From contig JBIKUD010000007.1 of the NCBI GenBank assembly GCA_044347745.1, positions 35,463 through 99,462 on the forward strand: a stretch of DNA of 64,000 nucleotides, given 5' to 3'. The position numbers were made by a program, and so were the translations under genes. The notes under the pieces are model-generated. The model was not told where the DNA came from. It saw nothing but the letters and a program-made list of their open reading frames with translations, and did not search any database. Shown one piece after another: positions 17,760 through 26,877 of this stretch. Positions within the stretch are counted from its first letter, which is position 1, and each line of letters begins with the position of its first letter. The DNA comes from JAIBBV01 sp044347745 (GTDB taxonomy: Bacteria > Bdellovibrionota_C > UBA2361 > JAFLCA01).

Positions 17760-18194
17760 TCAATCTGTATTAGTTTTTAGCCCCAAACACCGCTCCAGGG
17801 CTTCCCAGCCGAGTAATGCGCAGCGAATTCGAGCAGAGAACTTTCTTACTCCTTCGAGTGCCAGCACATCTCCTAATTTGTCTTTTGCACTTGGCTCTTC
17901 TCCCCGCATCATCTCCTGAAAACTAAGAATTAACTCTTTCGCTTCGCCTATGTCTTTTCCCTTGCACAGCTCAGCCATCATTGAGGCGGAAGCCTGAGAG
18001 ATCGAGCATCCATGCCCAGTAAAGGCCAGATCAGCTATTTTGTCGGCTTCAAGCCTTACAGTCAGCGCAACCTGATCTCCACACAGCGGATTAAATACAT
18101 GACTGTGAGCCGAAGGGTTTGGCAGACAACCTTGGCAGCGCGGATTCTTAAAATGATCCAGCAGTAATTCTTGATATAGTTCGTCTAGAGCCAT
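17760..18194 (-). CDS. sufU: SufU/IscU-type iron-sulfur cluster scaffold
   Basis: Iron-sulfur assembly scaffold or sulfur acceptor of 144 residues. I take the ATG at 18194 (MALDELYQELLLDHFKNPR) instead of an in-frame GTG 12 codons upstream. Ligands are visible: Cys38 and Asp40 in NPLCGDQ, Cys63 in GHGCSIS, and a third Cys in RIRCALLGW near the C-terminus. The match to SufU (zinc-type, working with SufS) is better than to classical IscU. No sufBCDS neighbours are present, so it is separated from the rest of the pathway. Confidence 0.9.
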   Translation of the reverse strand: MALDELYQELLLDHFKNPRCQGCLPNPSAHSHVFNPLCGDQVALTVRLEADKIADLAFTGHGCSISQASASMMAELCKGKDIGEAKELILSFQEMMRGEEPSAKDKLGDVLALEGVRKFSARIRCALLGWEALERCLGLKTNTD

Positions 18195-18283
18195 GTGTGA
18201 AGCATAGCCTGTTTCACACAAAAAGAACACGCGTCGCTAAGCGATTGGAATAAAAAACACCAAGAATTGCTGAAACTTAGAGG

Positions 18284-18721
18284 CTACTTTTCTTTAAGGC
18301 GTTTGAATGCCTTTAAAAGCTCTGTCTCATGGAAGGGCTTACTCAAAAATTCAACTTCGCCGGCCCGAAACATTTTCTCAATTTCAGGCAGCATTTTTAA
18401 CCCAGATACAACAACAATTTTTGCACCAGGATTTATCTTACGAATTTCAACACATGCCTCATAACCATTCATTCGCGGCATGGAAACATCCATGAATATG
18501 AAATCAATTTTTTCTTTGTTTTCGGCGTAACGCTCAACAGCGTCAATGCCATCAACCGCGGGAATGACTTTTCCACCATTTTCTTCAATCATAATCGAGG
18601 TTACCTCTCGCATGAGGTCCTCGTCATCTACGACTAATACCGTTGGACTGCCGTCTAAGGTCACCGTTACAAATCCCTTATCTGAAACCCCGCATCCGTG
18701 GAAAATTTCGTCGTTCGCCAT
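18284..18721 (-). CDS. CheY-like single-domain response regulator
   Basis: A receiver domain without an output domain (145 residues). A 25-residue N-terminal extension precedes VLVVDDEDLMREVTSIM. The acid pair is D32-D33, the phospho-acceptor D78 (FIFMDVSMPRMNG), the switch Ser lies in IVVVSGL, and the conserved Lys in FLSKPFHE. It probably acts as a phosphorelay shuttle or binds a partner. No cognate kinase is adjacent; the hybrid kinase at 43318-46263 has its own receiver. Transcribed alone. Confidence 0.9.
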   Translation of the reverse strand: MANDEIFHGCGVSDKGFVTVTLDGSPTVLVVDDEDLMREVTSIMIEENGGKVIPAVDGIDAVERYAENKEKIDFIFMDVSMPRMNGYEACVEIRKINPGAKIVVVSGLKMLPEIEKMFRAGEVEFLSKPFHETELLKAFKRLKEK

Positions 18722-18856
18722 GTGCCCTCATTCTTGGAAAAGTGCGCTCAATACAGCTCCACCAAATCTATCGGCATGTTTTTGGATTCGGAATAGGGGC
18801 ATTTTACGTTCCTCGGCAGAGGAACTGTCGACATAACATTGTTATAAATAAACTAC

Positions 18857-19897
18857 TTAGGCCTGCGTACCGGAGGCTAGGTTCGTAATCAGTTCGTCCA
18901 AGGTTCTCGCATGGGTATAGGTGCCCAGTAGCCGCGAGCCGAGATCTTTGGCTTTGCTCGCCGTTACGAGAGCCGAAATTTTATCTCCTAAGTGATAGTA
19001 GGCTTCTGCCATAACATGAAGTTCTCGTGGCGAAGACCAAGAAGCACTTTGGCAAGCAGTAGTGGCAAGCTGTTTCGCATACTCTGGATTATAAAACGGT
19101 CCACTTCGCAAATAACTTTCGGCAAGCAAGGAGAGCAGACGTGGATATTCAGGTGACACGTGTAGTGCCCGGCGAAGCAATCTGCGCGCATGGGCAATTT
19201 TTCCCTCTTCAATCAGAACCTCTGCAAATAACAGCGACACCTCAAATGGGGCATCAACATGCGCTGCTACCTGAGCGAGCTCAGTTCTTGCTTGACTAAA
19301 TTCTACTGAATTATTGTGTTTGGAAAGCATTCGCGCCCGCGCTTGAAGTGCTTGAATTTTGAGTATCTGCAATTCACTTAATTCTCCACCCTCAGCTGCA
19401 TCTAAGCACCGCAGGGCTTCCTGAACCAAATAATGTGGGGCACGAGAATCAAGGGCCGCATACAAAAATAGACACGCCATGTCTTTATCAAAGGTCACAT
19501 TTCGTTGAGCACGGCGCATGGTCCAGGCCGCTTCTAGTGACTGCCCGCGCCACATCTGAAGACGTGCAAGACGAAGATATCCTTCTTTGGAACGTGGCAA
19601 ATGGTGAATAACGTTCTTCAGTTCTTCTTCGGCCGAATCGAATTTTCCATTTTTAAATAGGCAATATGCTAGATCGAGACGCGCACAGTGCTGTGCTGGA
19701 TGGGTGAAACATTTATCTAAGCCAGAACGGTAAAGAGGCTCGGCTGCACGGTACTGGCCCTTTCTGTATAGGGCTGCGGCTTGCACCCACGGAAGCACCG
19801 GAAGACTACCCCAAGTACGCCACCACTTAAGCATTAATTTTAAGGATTGAGGAGAAAACAACGCCATAAAAACCCAACTGCAAAACAACGGCCCCAT
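18857..19897 (-). CDS. tetratricopeptide-repeat protein
   Basis: A 346-residue protein with a hydrophobic N-terminus (about 1-30) that may anchor it in the inner membrane, followed by repeated 34-residue helix pairs: AAALYRKGQYRAAEPLYRSG (about 41-60), ARLDLAYCLFKNGKFDSAEE (about 72-91), YLRLARLQMWRGQSLEAAWT (about 106-125), ARRLLRRALHVSPEYPRLLS (about 239-258) and MAEAYYHLGDKISALVTASK. These are TPR motifs, so a scaffolding role is likely; partners are unknown. ATG codons at 19897 and 19867 are both possible starts. Confidence 0.82.
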   Translation of the reverse strand: MGPLFCSWVFMALFSPQSLKLMLKWWRTWGSLPVLPWVQAAALYRKGQYRAAEPLYRSGLDKCFTHPAQHCARLDLAYCLFKNGKFDSAEEELKNVIHHLPRSKEGYLRLARLQMWRGQSLEAAWTMRRAQRNVTFDKDMACLFLYAALDSRAPHYLVQEALRCLDAAEGGELSELQILKIQALQARARMLSKHNNSVEFSQARTELAQVAAHVDAPFEVSLLFAEVLIEEGKIAHARRLLRRALHVSPEYPRLLSLLAESYLRSGPFYNPEYAKQLATTACQSASWSSPRELHVMAEAYYHLGDKISALVTASKAKDLGSRLLGTYTHARTLDELITNLASGTQA

Positions 19898-20197
19898 GCC
19901 TTACCCTCTTATCCGCCCGAAAGGCTCGCGTGCTTCAGTTTAAAAGCAAACTAAGTTCGAGCACTTAGAGTTTTGTTTCAGTAAGCTACCCCGGCACGTG
20001 GGTTAAGAGAAATACGCAGAAGCCGTAGAAGATGAACCCGAAGTGTGGACACCCTTCGGTTCATAGCGAGCAGTCTGTCCAAAAAAGAATCAGCACCCGA
20101 TCAAGACCAAGCGATTTGCCTTTGGGCCTTAAAGGGGTGCTCGAGGATACTGAACGATCTATCAGTTACTTCACAGGCGAATATTCTGAAGTGTTAA
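19898..20197. other. 300-base gap with two hairpins
   Basis: No coding sequence supported. It contains the stem-loop at 20032-20064 and, further on, AGCACCC/GGGGTGCT arms (about 20093-20141) around a long loop. The two structures in a row could be part of a non-coding RNA or a 3' untranslated region; nothing more can be said. Confidence 0.4.
20032..20064. other. stem-loop in the intergenic gap
   Basis: ATGAACC, one bulged C, GAAG, a ten-base loop, then CTTCGGTTCAT: an 11-bp stem with one bulge. No T-run follows on either strand, so it is not a standard terminator. Confidence 0.45.
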
Positions 20198-20497
20198 TTA
20201 TTTCGAAGTGCCGATTCGAATTTCATCAGCCATACCACTGCCACCTGACATACTGCGTTTCACTGTTCTTACTGATGACTTCGCCCTTGAATCTGAGGAA
20301 GCTTTTAATGCGTCAGTGCGTGGCATCGCCCGCGCAGTATCTGAATTGGTCATATCGCTTTTCTTACTGCCATAAAGGGCAATAGAATCGGCCGAAGCAC
20401 TGCCTCCGCTAAATGAACGCTTCACTGCTCGCGTTTCGGCGAAAGCCTGCGAGGAGATCAGAAGAGCTGCACAAAGAAGAAGAACTTGAACACGCAT
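20198..20497 (-). CDS. small secreted protein with a duplicated VKRS-SGGS motif
   Basis: Unrecognised 99-residue protein. The start at 20497 is set by GGAGA four bases upstream and gives a clear signal peptide (MRVQVLLLCAALLISSQAFA). The mature part is polar and carries the same motif twice, close to its two ends: AVKRSFSGGSASADSIAL and TVKRSMSGGSGMADEIRIG, separated by a Ser/Asp/Ala/Lys-rich linker. The codons of the two copies differ, so the duplication is old or selected at protein level. Predicted periplasmic or outer-membrane-directed; function unknown. Confidence 0.75.
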   Translation of the reverse strand: MRVQVLLLCAALLISSQAFAETRAVKRSFSGGSASADSIALYGSKKSDMTNSDTARAMPRTDALKASSDSRAKSSVRTVKRSMSGGSGMADEIRIGTSK

Positions 20498-20926
20498 AAA
20501 ATCTCCATTGATTTCAAGTAAAACTATAGCTGTGTTATGCATAGAACTGCCTCCTTTGTGGCCTATCAGCAACCCCCTGTATACAACCACCTGAAACGTT
20601 TACGCATTTGAAGCAATTCCAATCGGAAGGCATAAAATGCTTATCGAAAAGTGTACTGCGGTTTTTTGGTCCGTCCCACCTCCAAATTCTTGTGTCTTCA
20701 CATTCAGACACTAACCCCAACCATCTGATTCTTATGACTTTATTTTTACCATTTGCTTCAAGTTACTTACACCATTCTGCTACAGCAATGGGCACCTCAG
20801 ACTCGACTCTCACAAATATCGAGCGCCAGATTCTAACATTCAAACTCTGAGAGCCGATTACATATATTAAGAGACAAATAGGTTAAGGCTCGCGGCTTAA
20901 GCCATGTACGTTTCGGGGGATGGGAT
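20498..20926. other. 429-base gap
   Basis: No convincing gene. Short open frames on both strands here lack ribosome sites and protein-like composition. The left end must carry the promoter of the small secreted protein, the right end that of the gene at 20927. I see no strong palindrome beyond GGCT...AGCC near 20887. Confidence 0.5.
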
Positions 20927-21286
20927 ATGTTTCGATTTTTATTCAGTATTCTCGCGACTGTCAGTGTAGTTCGCTGGTCGTACCATGAAGCAAAAATGAT
21001 GTTTCCTGAATCTGCCCCTCTTATAGAGGCTGCAGCAGAGTACGTACAAATTCCAACCCACGATAAATGGGGCAATTACGCGTTGGGACGGGCGATGCTT
21101 GGATTTCTAGAATCGAACGGCGTTGCCCTCAATGAGGGAGCTAGGCCAATAGCGAACACGTCGAACAGCGCTACGTTATCCCCCAAAATTCCGGTAGTTA
21201 ATTGCGGCACTGAAGGCCAAAGCGGAGAAATTCAGCGCATTGCCGCCCAATTTTTAAACACGGCGGGCCACCTCGATAAATTCTAA
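20927..21286 (+). CDS. small unknown membrane-associated protein
   Basis: A 119-residue protein that I do not recognise. The ATG is preceded by GGGGGATGGG. The N-terminus (MFRFLFSILATVSVVRWSYH) is a short hydrophobic segment that could be a signal anchor, after which the chain is soluble and moderately polar with a single Cys (VVNCGTEG). It converges on pstA and lies after the small secreted protein. Coding status is plausible from the ribosome site and composition, but no family support is available. Confidence 0.55.
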   Translation: MFRFLFSILATVSVVRWSYHEAKMMFPESAPLIEAAAEYVQIPTHDKWGNYALGRAMLGFLESNGVALNEGARPIANTSNSATLSPKIPVVNCGTEGQSGEIQRIAAQFLNTAGHLDKF

Positions 21287-21355
21287 GCTTAGAAACAAAG
21301 CGTATGGTCTTTTGAAAGTCCGTTCACTTTGTTTGTTCATCGTACGTTAAGAATA

Positions 21356-22243
21356 TTATCGTTTATATTTGCGTTCAAAGCGGGCACGCAGATAAATAGC
21401 AAACGCATTCATGCTCAATAGCAACATCAGCAGCAACACAATAGCTGAAGCCGCGTTCGCATGAAAAGCTTCCTGCGGACGAGAAAGCCAATTGAAGGTC
21501 TGGATAGGCAAAACAGTAAAAGATGAAAAAATGCTATCGGGTGTAAACGCTACGTAGGTAAGAGCGCCCATCGTAATGAGCGGTGCAGTTTCGCCAATGG
21601 CACGTGAGAGACCTAGGATACAACCGGTCATTATTCCCGGAAGTGCCAGCGGAAGCACATGGTCACGAATGGTCTGCCAGCGCGTTGCTCCCAAAGCCAT
21701 GGATGCATCACGCAAAGATTGAGGAACCGTGCGTAAAGCCTCGCGGGCAGAGATAATAATCACAGGCAAAATAAGGAGCGACATAGTTAAAGCGCCAGCC
21801 AACAAACTGCGATCTAGATCCGCCATTCGAACAAAAACTTGCAAACCTAAGATGCCATAAATGATCGATGGCACTCCGGCCAAGTTCGCAATATTGAGTT
21901 CAATCAAGCGGGTAAACCAGTTTTTTCGCGCATACTCTTCAAGGTAAATTGCCGCGCCAACTCCGCAGGGTATTGAAATAAGCGCGGTAAGAAGCATTAA
22001 ATAAAAACTTCCAACGAGTGCTGCATAAATTCCGGCTTTATGCGCAAACCGGGACGGGAAGCTGGTGATAAACTGCCAATCGAGCCGAGCAAACCCTCTG
22101 GTAAAAACGTCAACAACAAGCGCCAGCAACAGAAAAAGTGCAAATCCTACGCACAACAGCGCCACAATCTCGAAGGACTTCTCTCGAAGCTTGCGAGCAC
22201 GTATTTCTGTGTCTGAAGAAATGAGCAATGTAGCTTGGTTCAT
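21356..22243 (-). CDS. pstA: phosphate ABC transporter permease PstA
   Basis: Inner-membrane permease of the high-affinity phosphate importer. The 295-residue product has six or so membrane helices and the permease coupling loop (LRDASMALGATRWQTIRDHV, about 175-194) followed by SRAIGETAPL. It overlaps pstC by four bases. After pstA the strand is empty of further pst genes: the ATPase PstB and regulator PhoU that normally follow are absent from the window. Confidence 0.95.
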   Translation of the reverse strand: MNQATLLISSDTEIRARKLREKSFEIVALLCVGFALFLLLALVVDVFTRGFARLDWQFITSFPSRFAHKAGIYAALVGSFYLMLLTALISIPCGVGAAIYLEEYARKNWFTRLIELNIANLAGVPSIIYGILGLQVFVRMADLDRSLLAGALTMSLLILPVIIISAREALRTVPQSLRDASMALGATRWQTIRDHVLPLALPGIMTGCILGLSRAIGETAPLITMGALTYVAFTPDSIFSSFTVLPIQTFNWLSRPQEAFHANAASAIVLLLMLLLSMNAFAIYLRARFERKYKR

Positions 22244-23133
22244 ACGTATGCCCTCTCAAAACGCTGCCGAATACGAAGGCTAATGTTATTAAGCACAAGT
22301 GTCATCACAAACAGCGCACTCGCGACTGCAAATATAGTTTTATATTCGAGGGTGCCATGCGGCGTGTCACCTAGTGAAACTTGCACGATGAAGGCAGTCA
22401 TGGTTTCAACTGATTGCAATGGGTTCAATGTAAGAACTGGCTGCTGTCCAGCTGCAACGGCAACAATCATGGTTTCTCCAATGGCGCGGGACATGGCCAA
22501 TATGAATGACGCCGTTATGCCTCCCATTGCGGCGGGAACAAGAACTGTAAATACCATTTGAAGTCTGGTGGCACCGAGTGCATAGGCAGCATCACGCAAA
22601 CTACGTGGTACGGTATACAATGCATCTTCACTTAAGGATGCGACCATTGGCAGAATCATTAATCCCATCACAAGTCCCGGGCTTAAAGCATTAAACCCCT
22701 GAAGCTCAGGAATAAATTTTTGCAGCAGCGGTGTTACGAATATCAGCGCAAAATATCCAAACACTATAGTGGGAATTCCTGCTAGGATTTCAAGAGTGGG
22801 CTTTAAAATCATTCGCATTCGCGGCGATGCAAATTCAGATAAATAAACCGCGATAATGAGCCCAAAGGGAATGGCAACTGACAAAGCTATTGCCGAGGTA
22901 AGGAAGGTACCACACACGAGTGGCCAAATGCCGAAATTTTTATTGATAAAAAGTGGGGTCCACTCCGTCTCACCTAAAAAGCGCCAGAGTGAAACTTCTT
23001 TGAAAAATGAAGCACTTTCGAAGGCCAGAACGAGTACGATGCCAATGGTGGTCAAAATTGAAAGAGACCCACATGCAAAAAACAGCGCATGCATAACACG
23101 TTCAATCAGGTCTCGACGCATTTTTGAGCTCAT
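22240..23133 (-). CDS. pstC: phosphate ABC transporter permease PstC
   Basis: Partner permease of PstA. The 297-residue product shows about six membrane helices, an N-terminal cytoplasmic stretch, and the loops LEILAGIPTIVFGYFAL and LRDAAYALGATRLQMVFTVL with SRAIGETMIVAVAAG, standard for PstC. It is separated from pstS by a 109-base gap with a strong hairpin, and its stop overlaps the pstA start, so the two permeases are made in step. Confidence 0.95.
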   Translation of the reverse strand: MSSKMRRDLIERVMHALFFACGSLSILTTIGIVLVLAFESASFFKEVSLWRFLGETEWTPLFINKNFGIWPLVCGTFLTSAIALSVAIPFGLIIAVYLSEFASPRMRMILKPTLEILAGIPTIVFGYFALIFVTPLLQKFIPELQGFNALSPGLVMGLMILPMVASLSEDALYTVPRSLRDAAYALGATRLQMVFTVLVPAAMGGITASFILAMSRAIGETMIVAVAAGQQPVLTLNPLQSVETMTAFIVQVSLGDTPHGTLEYKTIFAVASALFVMTLVLNNISLRIRQRFERAYV

Positions 23134-23206
23134 GAAGCGCTCCTTTTTATATACCTGCTGCGTTTCGCATCTTGCGAATTAAAACTTAAAAGGCTTGGCA
23201 CAAGAG

Positions 23207-23234
23207 GAGCGTCGGGGGAACTACCCCGACGCTC
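23207..23234 (-). other. intercistronic hairpin between pstS and pstC
   Basis: GAGCGTCGGGG and CCCCGACGCTC form an 11-bp perfect stem with a six-base loop. No T-run follows on the minus strand, so it is more likely an mRNA-stabilising or partial-attenuation element that lets the binding protein PstS be made in excess over the permeases than a full terminator. Confidence 0.7.
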
Positions 23235-23242
23235 GCTGAGAA

Positions 23243-24277
23243 CTAATGAGTTTTTGCACTAAGCAAGGTCTCGAGACTTACTCCAACTTGATGTCCCTTT
23301 GCGAAGACCGTACCAAAAGTACGGTTTTCAAAACGTTCACGAGCAAGGCGAATAACTCCTTGGGCAAGAGGCACATAACCAACTTCTTTGGCTAATTGTT
23401 GACCGTGTCCCAGATAATAGTTCACAAACTCATGTACCTCTGGTCGCTCAACCGATTTTTTAGACACATAAATAAAGAGCGGACGTGACAATGGGGCGTA
23501 CATACCCTTTTCGACATGCTCCGCATTTGGTGTCTGGGGTCCAACACCATTGGCTGGATTCTCATCATCAACAGCCAAAGCCTTTAGTTTATTCTTATTT
23601 TCCTCATAATACGCCAACCCGAAGAATCCCATTGCTCCCTCGCTGCCCTCTACACCCTTAACTACAACGTTATCATCTTCGCTGCTGGTATAATCTCCCC
23701 TACTTGCATCTTCCTTGCCCACTACTGCTTCAGTAAAATAATCGTAGGTTCCTGAGTCAACGCCAGCTCCGAATAACGCCAATGGTTTTTTAGGCCAACT
23801 TGGACGCACCTGATCCCAAGTCATTATTTTTCCTTGAGCGTCTGGTTCCCAAATTGTTTTAAGCTCTTTTACCGTGATGTCTGTAGCCCACGAATTTTTT
23901 GGATTCACCACAACTGTTAATGCGTCGTAAGCCACTGGCAGCTCAATAAACTCCACTCCATTTTTCTTGCAGACTTCCACTTCAGCTGCCTTTATGGGAC
24001 GGGAAGCATTGGCAACATCAACCTCGCCAGCACAAAATTTCTTCATTCCTCCGCCAGTGCCCGAAATTCCAACAGTCACCTTGACTTCACGAGCCTGTGC
24101 ACCAAACTCCTCAGCAACTGCCTCCGTAATGGGATACACCGTCGAAGAACCATCTACTCGAACCGCACCTGACAGGGCTGGCGGAATAGCTGCCTCGACA
24201 AATTGTGGTGAAACCATGAAAAACGCCCAAATAACTGGGGCAACTGCTTTGGGGGATAAGAAAAAGTCCTTGCGCAT
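23243..24277 (-). CDS. pstS: phosphate-binding protein PstS
   Basis: Periplasmic phosphate receptor of the Pst importer. The 344-residue product has a signal peptide (cleavage near VEAA, about residue 29), then VRVDGSSTVYPITEAVAEEF (about 40-59) and ISGTGGGMKKFCAGEVDVAN (about 70-89), which hold the phosphate-binding Ser/Thr and Gly residues, and later GVDSGTYDYF. It resembles the PstS/SphX group. It leads the pstS-pstC-pstA unit. Confidence 0.95.
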   Translation of the reverse strand: MRKDFFLSPKAVAPVIWAFFMVSPQFVEAAIPPALSGAVRVDGSSTVYPITEAVAEEFGAQAREVKVTVGISGTGGGMKKFCAGEVDVANASRPIKAAEVEVCKKNGVEFIELPVAYDALTVVVNPKNSWATDITVKELKTIWEPDAQGKIMTWDQVRPSWPKKPLALFGAGVDSGTYDYFTEAVVGKEDASRGDYTSSEDDNVVVKGVEGSEGAMGFFGLAYYEENKNKLKALAVDDENPANGVGPQTPNAEHVEKGMYAPLSRPLFIYVSKKSVERPEVHEFVNYYLGHGQQLAKEVGYVPLAQGVIRLARERFENRTFGTVFAKGHQVGVSLETLLSAKTH

Positions 24278-24375
24278 AACTCAATCCTTAAAAAAGAGTC
24301 GTTCTAGGGGCAGGAAACAACATCGTGACGGACAACGGACAGCCGAAGCATAAGCCAAAAGTGAAAAAATTAACC

Positions 24376-24440
24376 TCCTAACAGAGTTAAACATTCGCAA
24401 GTATTAAGTTAGAGATATGTTAGGAAGAGGTATGTTAGGA
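24376..24440. repeat. TGTTAGGA motif repeated upstream of pstS
   Basis: TATGTTAGGA occurs at 24416-24425 and 24431-24440 (15-base period), and its inverse TCCTAACA at 24376-24383, all within 170 bases of the pstS start. Spaced direct repeats upstream of pst genes suggest activator sites, though the text does not match the enterobacterial Pho box (two CTGTCAT repeats 11 bases apart). Confidence 0.4.
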
Positions 24441-24544
24441 GCTGTGTAGGCTACTGTTGCTCCGCCCTCATCCAGGAAACCATTTTAATGGAGTTTTACA
24501 GGTGTTATTGCCGGGACGATTCTTGGCAAATAAGCACCTAGGGG

Positions 24545-25465
24545 CTAGAGCCTTTCGCTCTGCAGCACTTTCAACTGTGCGTGCAAGCGCAGACCAATTT
24601 CGACGTTACCAAAATCTGTTTCAACTAGAAAAGCCCCTTCTCCTTTTGGTAACCTCGAAATTCTGGAGATTGAGACCTCCTCGGGACCAAAAGGAACTTC
24701 TTGAAGCTTATCCTGAAGAATTGCGGTCACTCCATCTACAAGGAGCTGATAGGCATATGGCCGCGAATGGTAGTTATATAATCCTGAAAGTCCACGCTCA
24801 GCCACTTCACGCATTTCTGCCTTATATGCAGCCTCAGAGTAAATGGACTGCACACTTGCTGCACCCTCCTCGGACGGACGCCGCTCGAGTGGGCAAACGA
24901 CTCGCTGAATTACCTGTTCACCAGGTTGATACACAAATCCGAATGATTGATGGAACGAAAGCGGCGACCCATCGTTGTTACGGACCCGCAAAAGTACGGC
25001 AGTTGCAAAATCGAGTGGTCCAGTCTTTACAAGAGTAACCCCAATTGGCACCACCTGAACTGAAGCCAATTCAGACTGCCCAGGCAAGAAGGGGTCAAGC
25101 GCGATACTCGAAAGCAAACCACGATACCACTGCACCATCTGCTGCGAGTGGCGTATTACTTTGGCTTCAAGATCAGCGGAAATTGCAAACTGCCTTGCTG
25201 CACTATGGTCCTCGGCGGTCATTAAATCAGGAGAAAGATGTTGACCGACCCAACGATAACCGCCGCCGGTACGCGCAGCAAACATACGGCACCAAACACG
25301 ATGGGAGTTTATAAGGTCCCCATCTACCGGGCGAAGTAGTTCTACAGCTCCCTGCCCACTAAGTTCGTCAATCTGCTGCAGGGTGTCTAACGTGTCAGCC
25401 TGTGACTGCCTCGAGGGAGGGTTTTCTCCTTCAGACCAAAATTTGAGGACAGTGCTGGAGATCAT
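24545..25465 (-). CDS. hypothetical protein
   Basis: I do not recognise this 306-residue protein. It has no signal peptide or membrane helix, is of mixed alpha/beta appearance, and ends in a beta-rich section (SISRISRLPKGEGAFLVETD, then VEIGLRLHAQLK). The ribosome site before the ATG is weak. A long open frame on the opposite strand (24457-25038) overlaps it but has poorer composition and a TTG start. It stands between pstS and the DAHP synthase gene with gaps of more than 200 bases on both sides, so it is probably monocistronic. Confidence 0.6.
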   Translation of the reverse strand: MISSTVLKFWSEGENPPSRQSQADTLDTLQQIDELSGQGAVELLRPVDGDLINSHRVWCRMFAARTGGGYRWVGQHLSPDLMTAEDHSAARQFAISADLEAKVIRHSQQMVQWYRGLLSSIALDPFLPGQSELASVQVVPIGVTLVKTGPLDFATAVLLRVRNNDGSPLSFHQSFGFVYQPGEQVIQRVVCPLERRPSEEGAASVQSIYSEAAYKAEMREVAERGLSGLYNYHSRPYAYQLLVDGVTAILQDKLQEVPFGPEEVSISRISRLPKGEGAFLVETDFGNVEIGLRLHAQLKVLQSERL

Positions 25466-25679
25466 AAAGGCAAAAGAATTTAAAATAACAAACCGAAAAA
25501 TCCACCGTAACCAAGGATAACCCCCCTGATTGATTCCACAAGTGTTTCGGCTTAGGGGGAAGCAAGACTAACATACCGCAGCCCCAAGATAAACTGTGGA
25601 AAACAAAGCTAACTATTTAATTTTAAACGCTATTACTGCGCTCACCTAAATTTAACAGCCTGATAACTGAAAAATGAGC

Positions 25680-26759
25680 TCAGGCCCAGAGCCTACCTCC
25701 ACTACCCAGACCCAATTTTTTAACGGAATGGGCCGGACTTTTAAGTTCTCGCTCCACAGCTACGGCAACAGGGACCAAGGAAGTCATTAATGCCCCAAAC
25801 TCATCGGGAGTTAAACTTTGATTACCATCACTCAGCGCAGTACTTGGATCTATGTGCACTTCAATAAGCAAACCATCTGCTCCACAAGCGATGGCAGCTT
25901 TACTGAGTGCTGGAACATAGCGCGCCGCTCCCGTGCCATGACTTGGATCCACAAGCACTGGCAAATGAGTCCTCTCCTTGAGAACAGCAACGGCATTTAA
26001 ATCTAAAGAATTACGCGTTGCTGTTTCAAAAGTACGAATTCCCCGCTCACATAAAAGTATCTGGCTATTGCCCATGGCCAAAATATATTCAGCCGCCTGC
26101 AAATACTCTTCAATAGTACCCATCATCGAACGCTTGAGGAGCACCGGCTTGTTGGCTTCGCCAGCGGCGCGAAGAAGAGAGAAATTTTGCATATTACGCG
26201 CGCCAATTTGCACCACATCAATATCGTCAAAATGGGCATCAAGAGTTTCAACATCGAGGACTTCACTCACTATTGGCAGGCCTGTCTCTTGCCGCGCCAA
26301 TCGCAATAAACGAATACCTTCTTCCCCGAGACCTTGAAAGGAATACACTGAGCTGCGTGGTTTGAAAGCACCTCCGCGAAGCGCACACGCTCCGGCCCGA
26401 GCCACCGCTCGAGCAGTAGCAACAATCTGCTCCTCACTCTCGACCGCACATGGTCCCGCAATTACACCAACAGGCTTTGCGCCAAAACTCAAATCTTCCC
26501 CAATTTGGACCTTTGTTGTTTCTGGCTGAAAGAGGCGAGAGCCTAACTGCACCGCACCATCAACTTTACAGATGCGTTTTATGCCAGAAAAATTTCTTAG
26601 TGCAGGTTCTACCTGAGAACTTGCGAGTGGAGAAGGGACCACAATAAAAGTGCCCCAGCCAAACTTTACGAGTTTAGCTTCAAAGCCGAGCTGACTAAGC
26701 TCATGCAGCACATTTTTAACGTGCCCCGCAGTGTTGGTATCTTCAAGCTGGAGAATCAT
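25680..26759 (-). CDS. aroF: 3-deoxy-7-phosphoheptulonate (DAHP) synthase, type I-beta
   Basis: First enzyme of the shikimate pathway, joining phosphoenolpyruvate and erythrose 4-phosphate. The 359-residue protein has an N-terminal regulatory ACT-like/FeS-type domain (about 1-75) and the catalytic barrel: VGVIAGPCAVESEEQIVATA, then CALRGGAFKPRSSVYSFQGL, KPVLLKRSMMGTIEEYLQAA and LPVLVDPSHGTG. The N-terminal extension suggests feedback control by an aromatic amino acid. aroB lies about 4 kb further on, not in the same unit. Confidence 0.93.
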   Translation of the reverse strand: MILQLEDTNTAGHVKNVLHELSQLGFEAKLVKFGWGTFIVVPSPLASSQVEPALRNFSGIKRICKVDGAVQLGSRLFQPETTKVQIGEDLSFGAKPVGVIAGPCAVESEEQIVATARAVARAGACALRGGAFKPRSSVYSFQGLGEEGIRLLRLARQETGLPIVSEVLDVETLDAHFDDIDVVQIGARNMQNFSLLRAAGEANKPVLLKRSMMGTIEEYLQAAEYILAMGNSQILLCERGIRTFETATRNSLDLNAVAVLKERTHLPVLVDPSHGTGAARYVPALSKAAIACGADGLLIEVHIDPSTALSDGNQSLTPDEFGALMTSLVPVAVAVERELKSPAHSVKKLGLGSGGRLWA

Positions 26760-26877
26760 GGCAAAATTATAACTAAGGTTACACTCAACTCAGCTTCCCT
26801 ATTCTGCCATAGCCACGCATGAAGTATAGTGTCCACTGCAGACTTTTTGAACATTCTGCGATAAATGTAGGGGGTAT

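Noticed and set aside
20608..21075. Short overlapping frames on both strands before the gene at 20927
   Set aside because: None has a ribosome site or protein-like composition, and they overlap each other and a better-supported gene.
24278..24440. Classical Pho box before pstS
   Set aside because: No pair of CTGTCAT-like heptamers at 11-base spacing is present.
24457..25038. A 193-codon plus-strand frame antisense to the hypothetical gene at 24545-25465
   Set aside because: TTG start, no ribosome site and unnatural composition; the minus-strand frame is longer and more protein-like.
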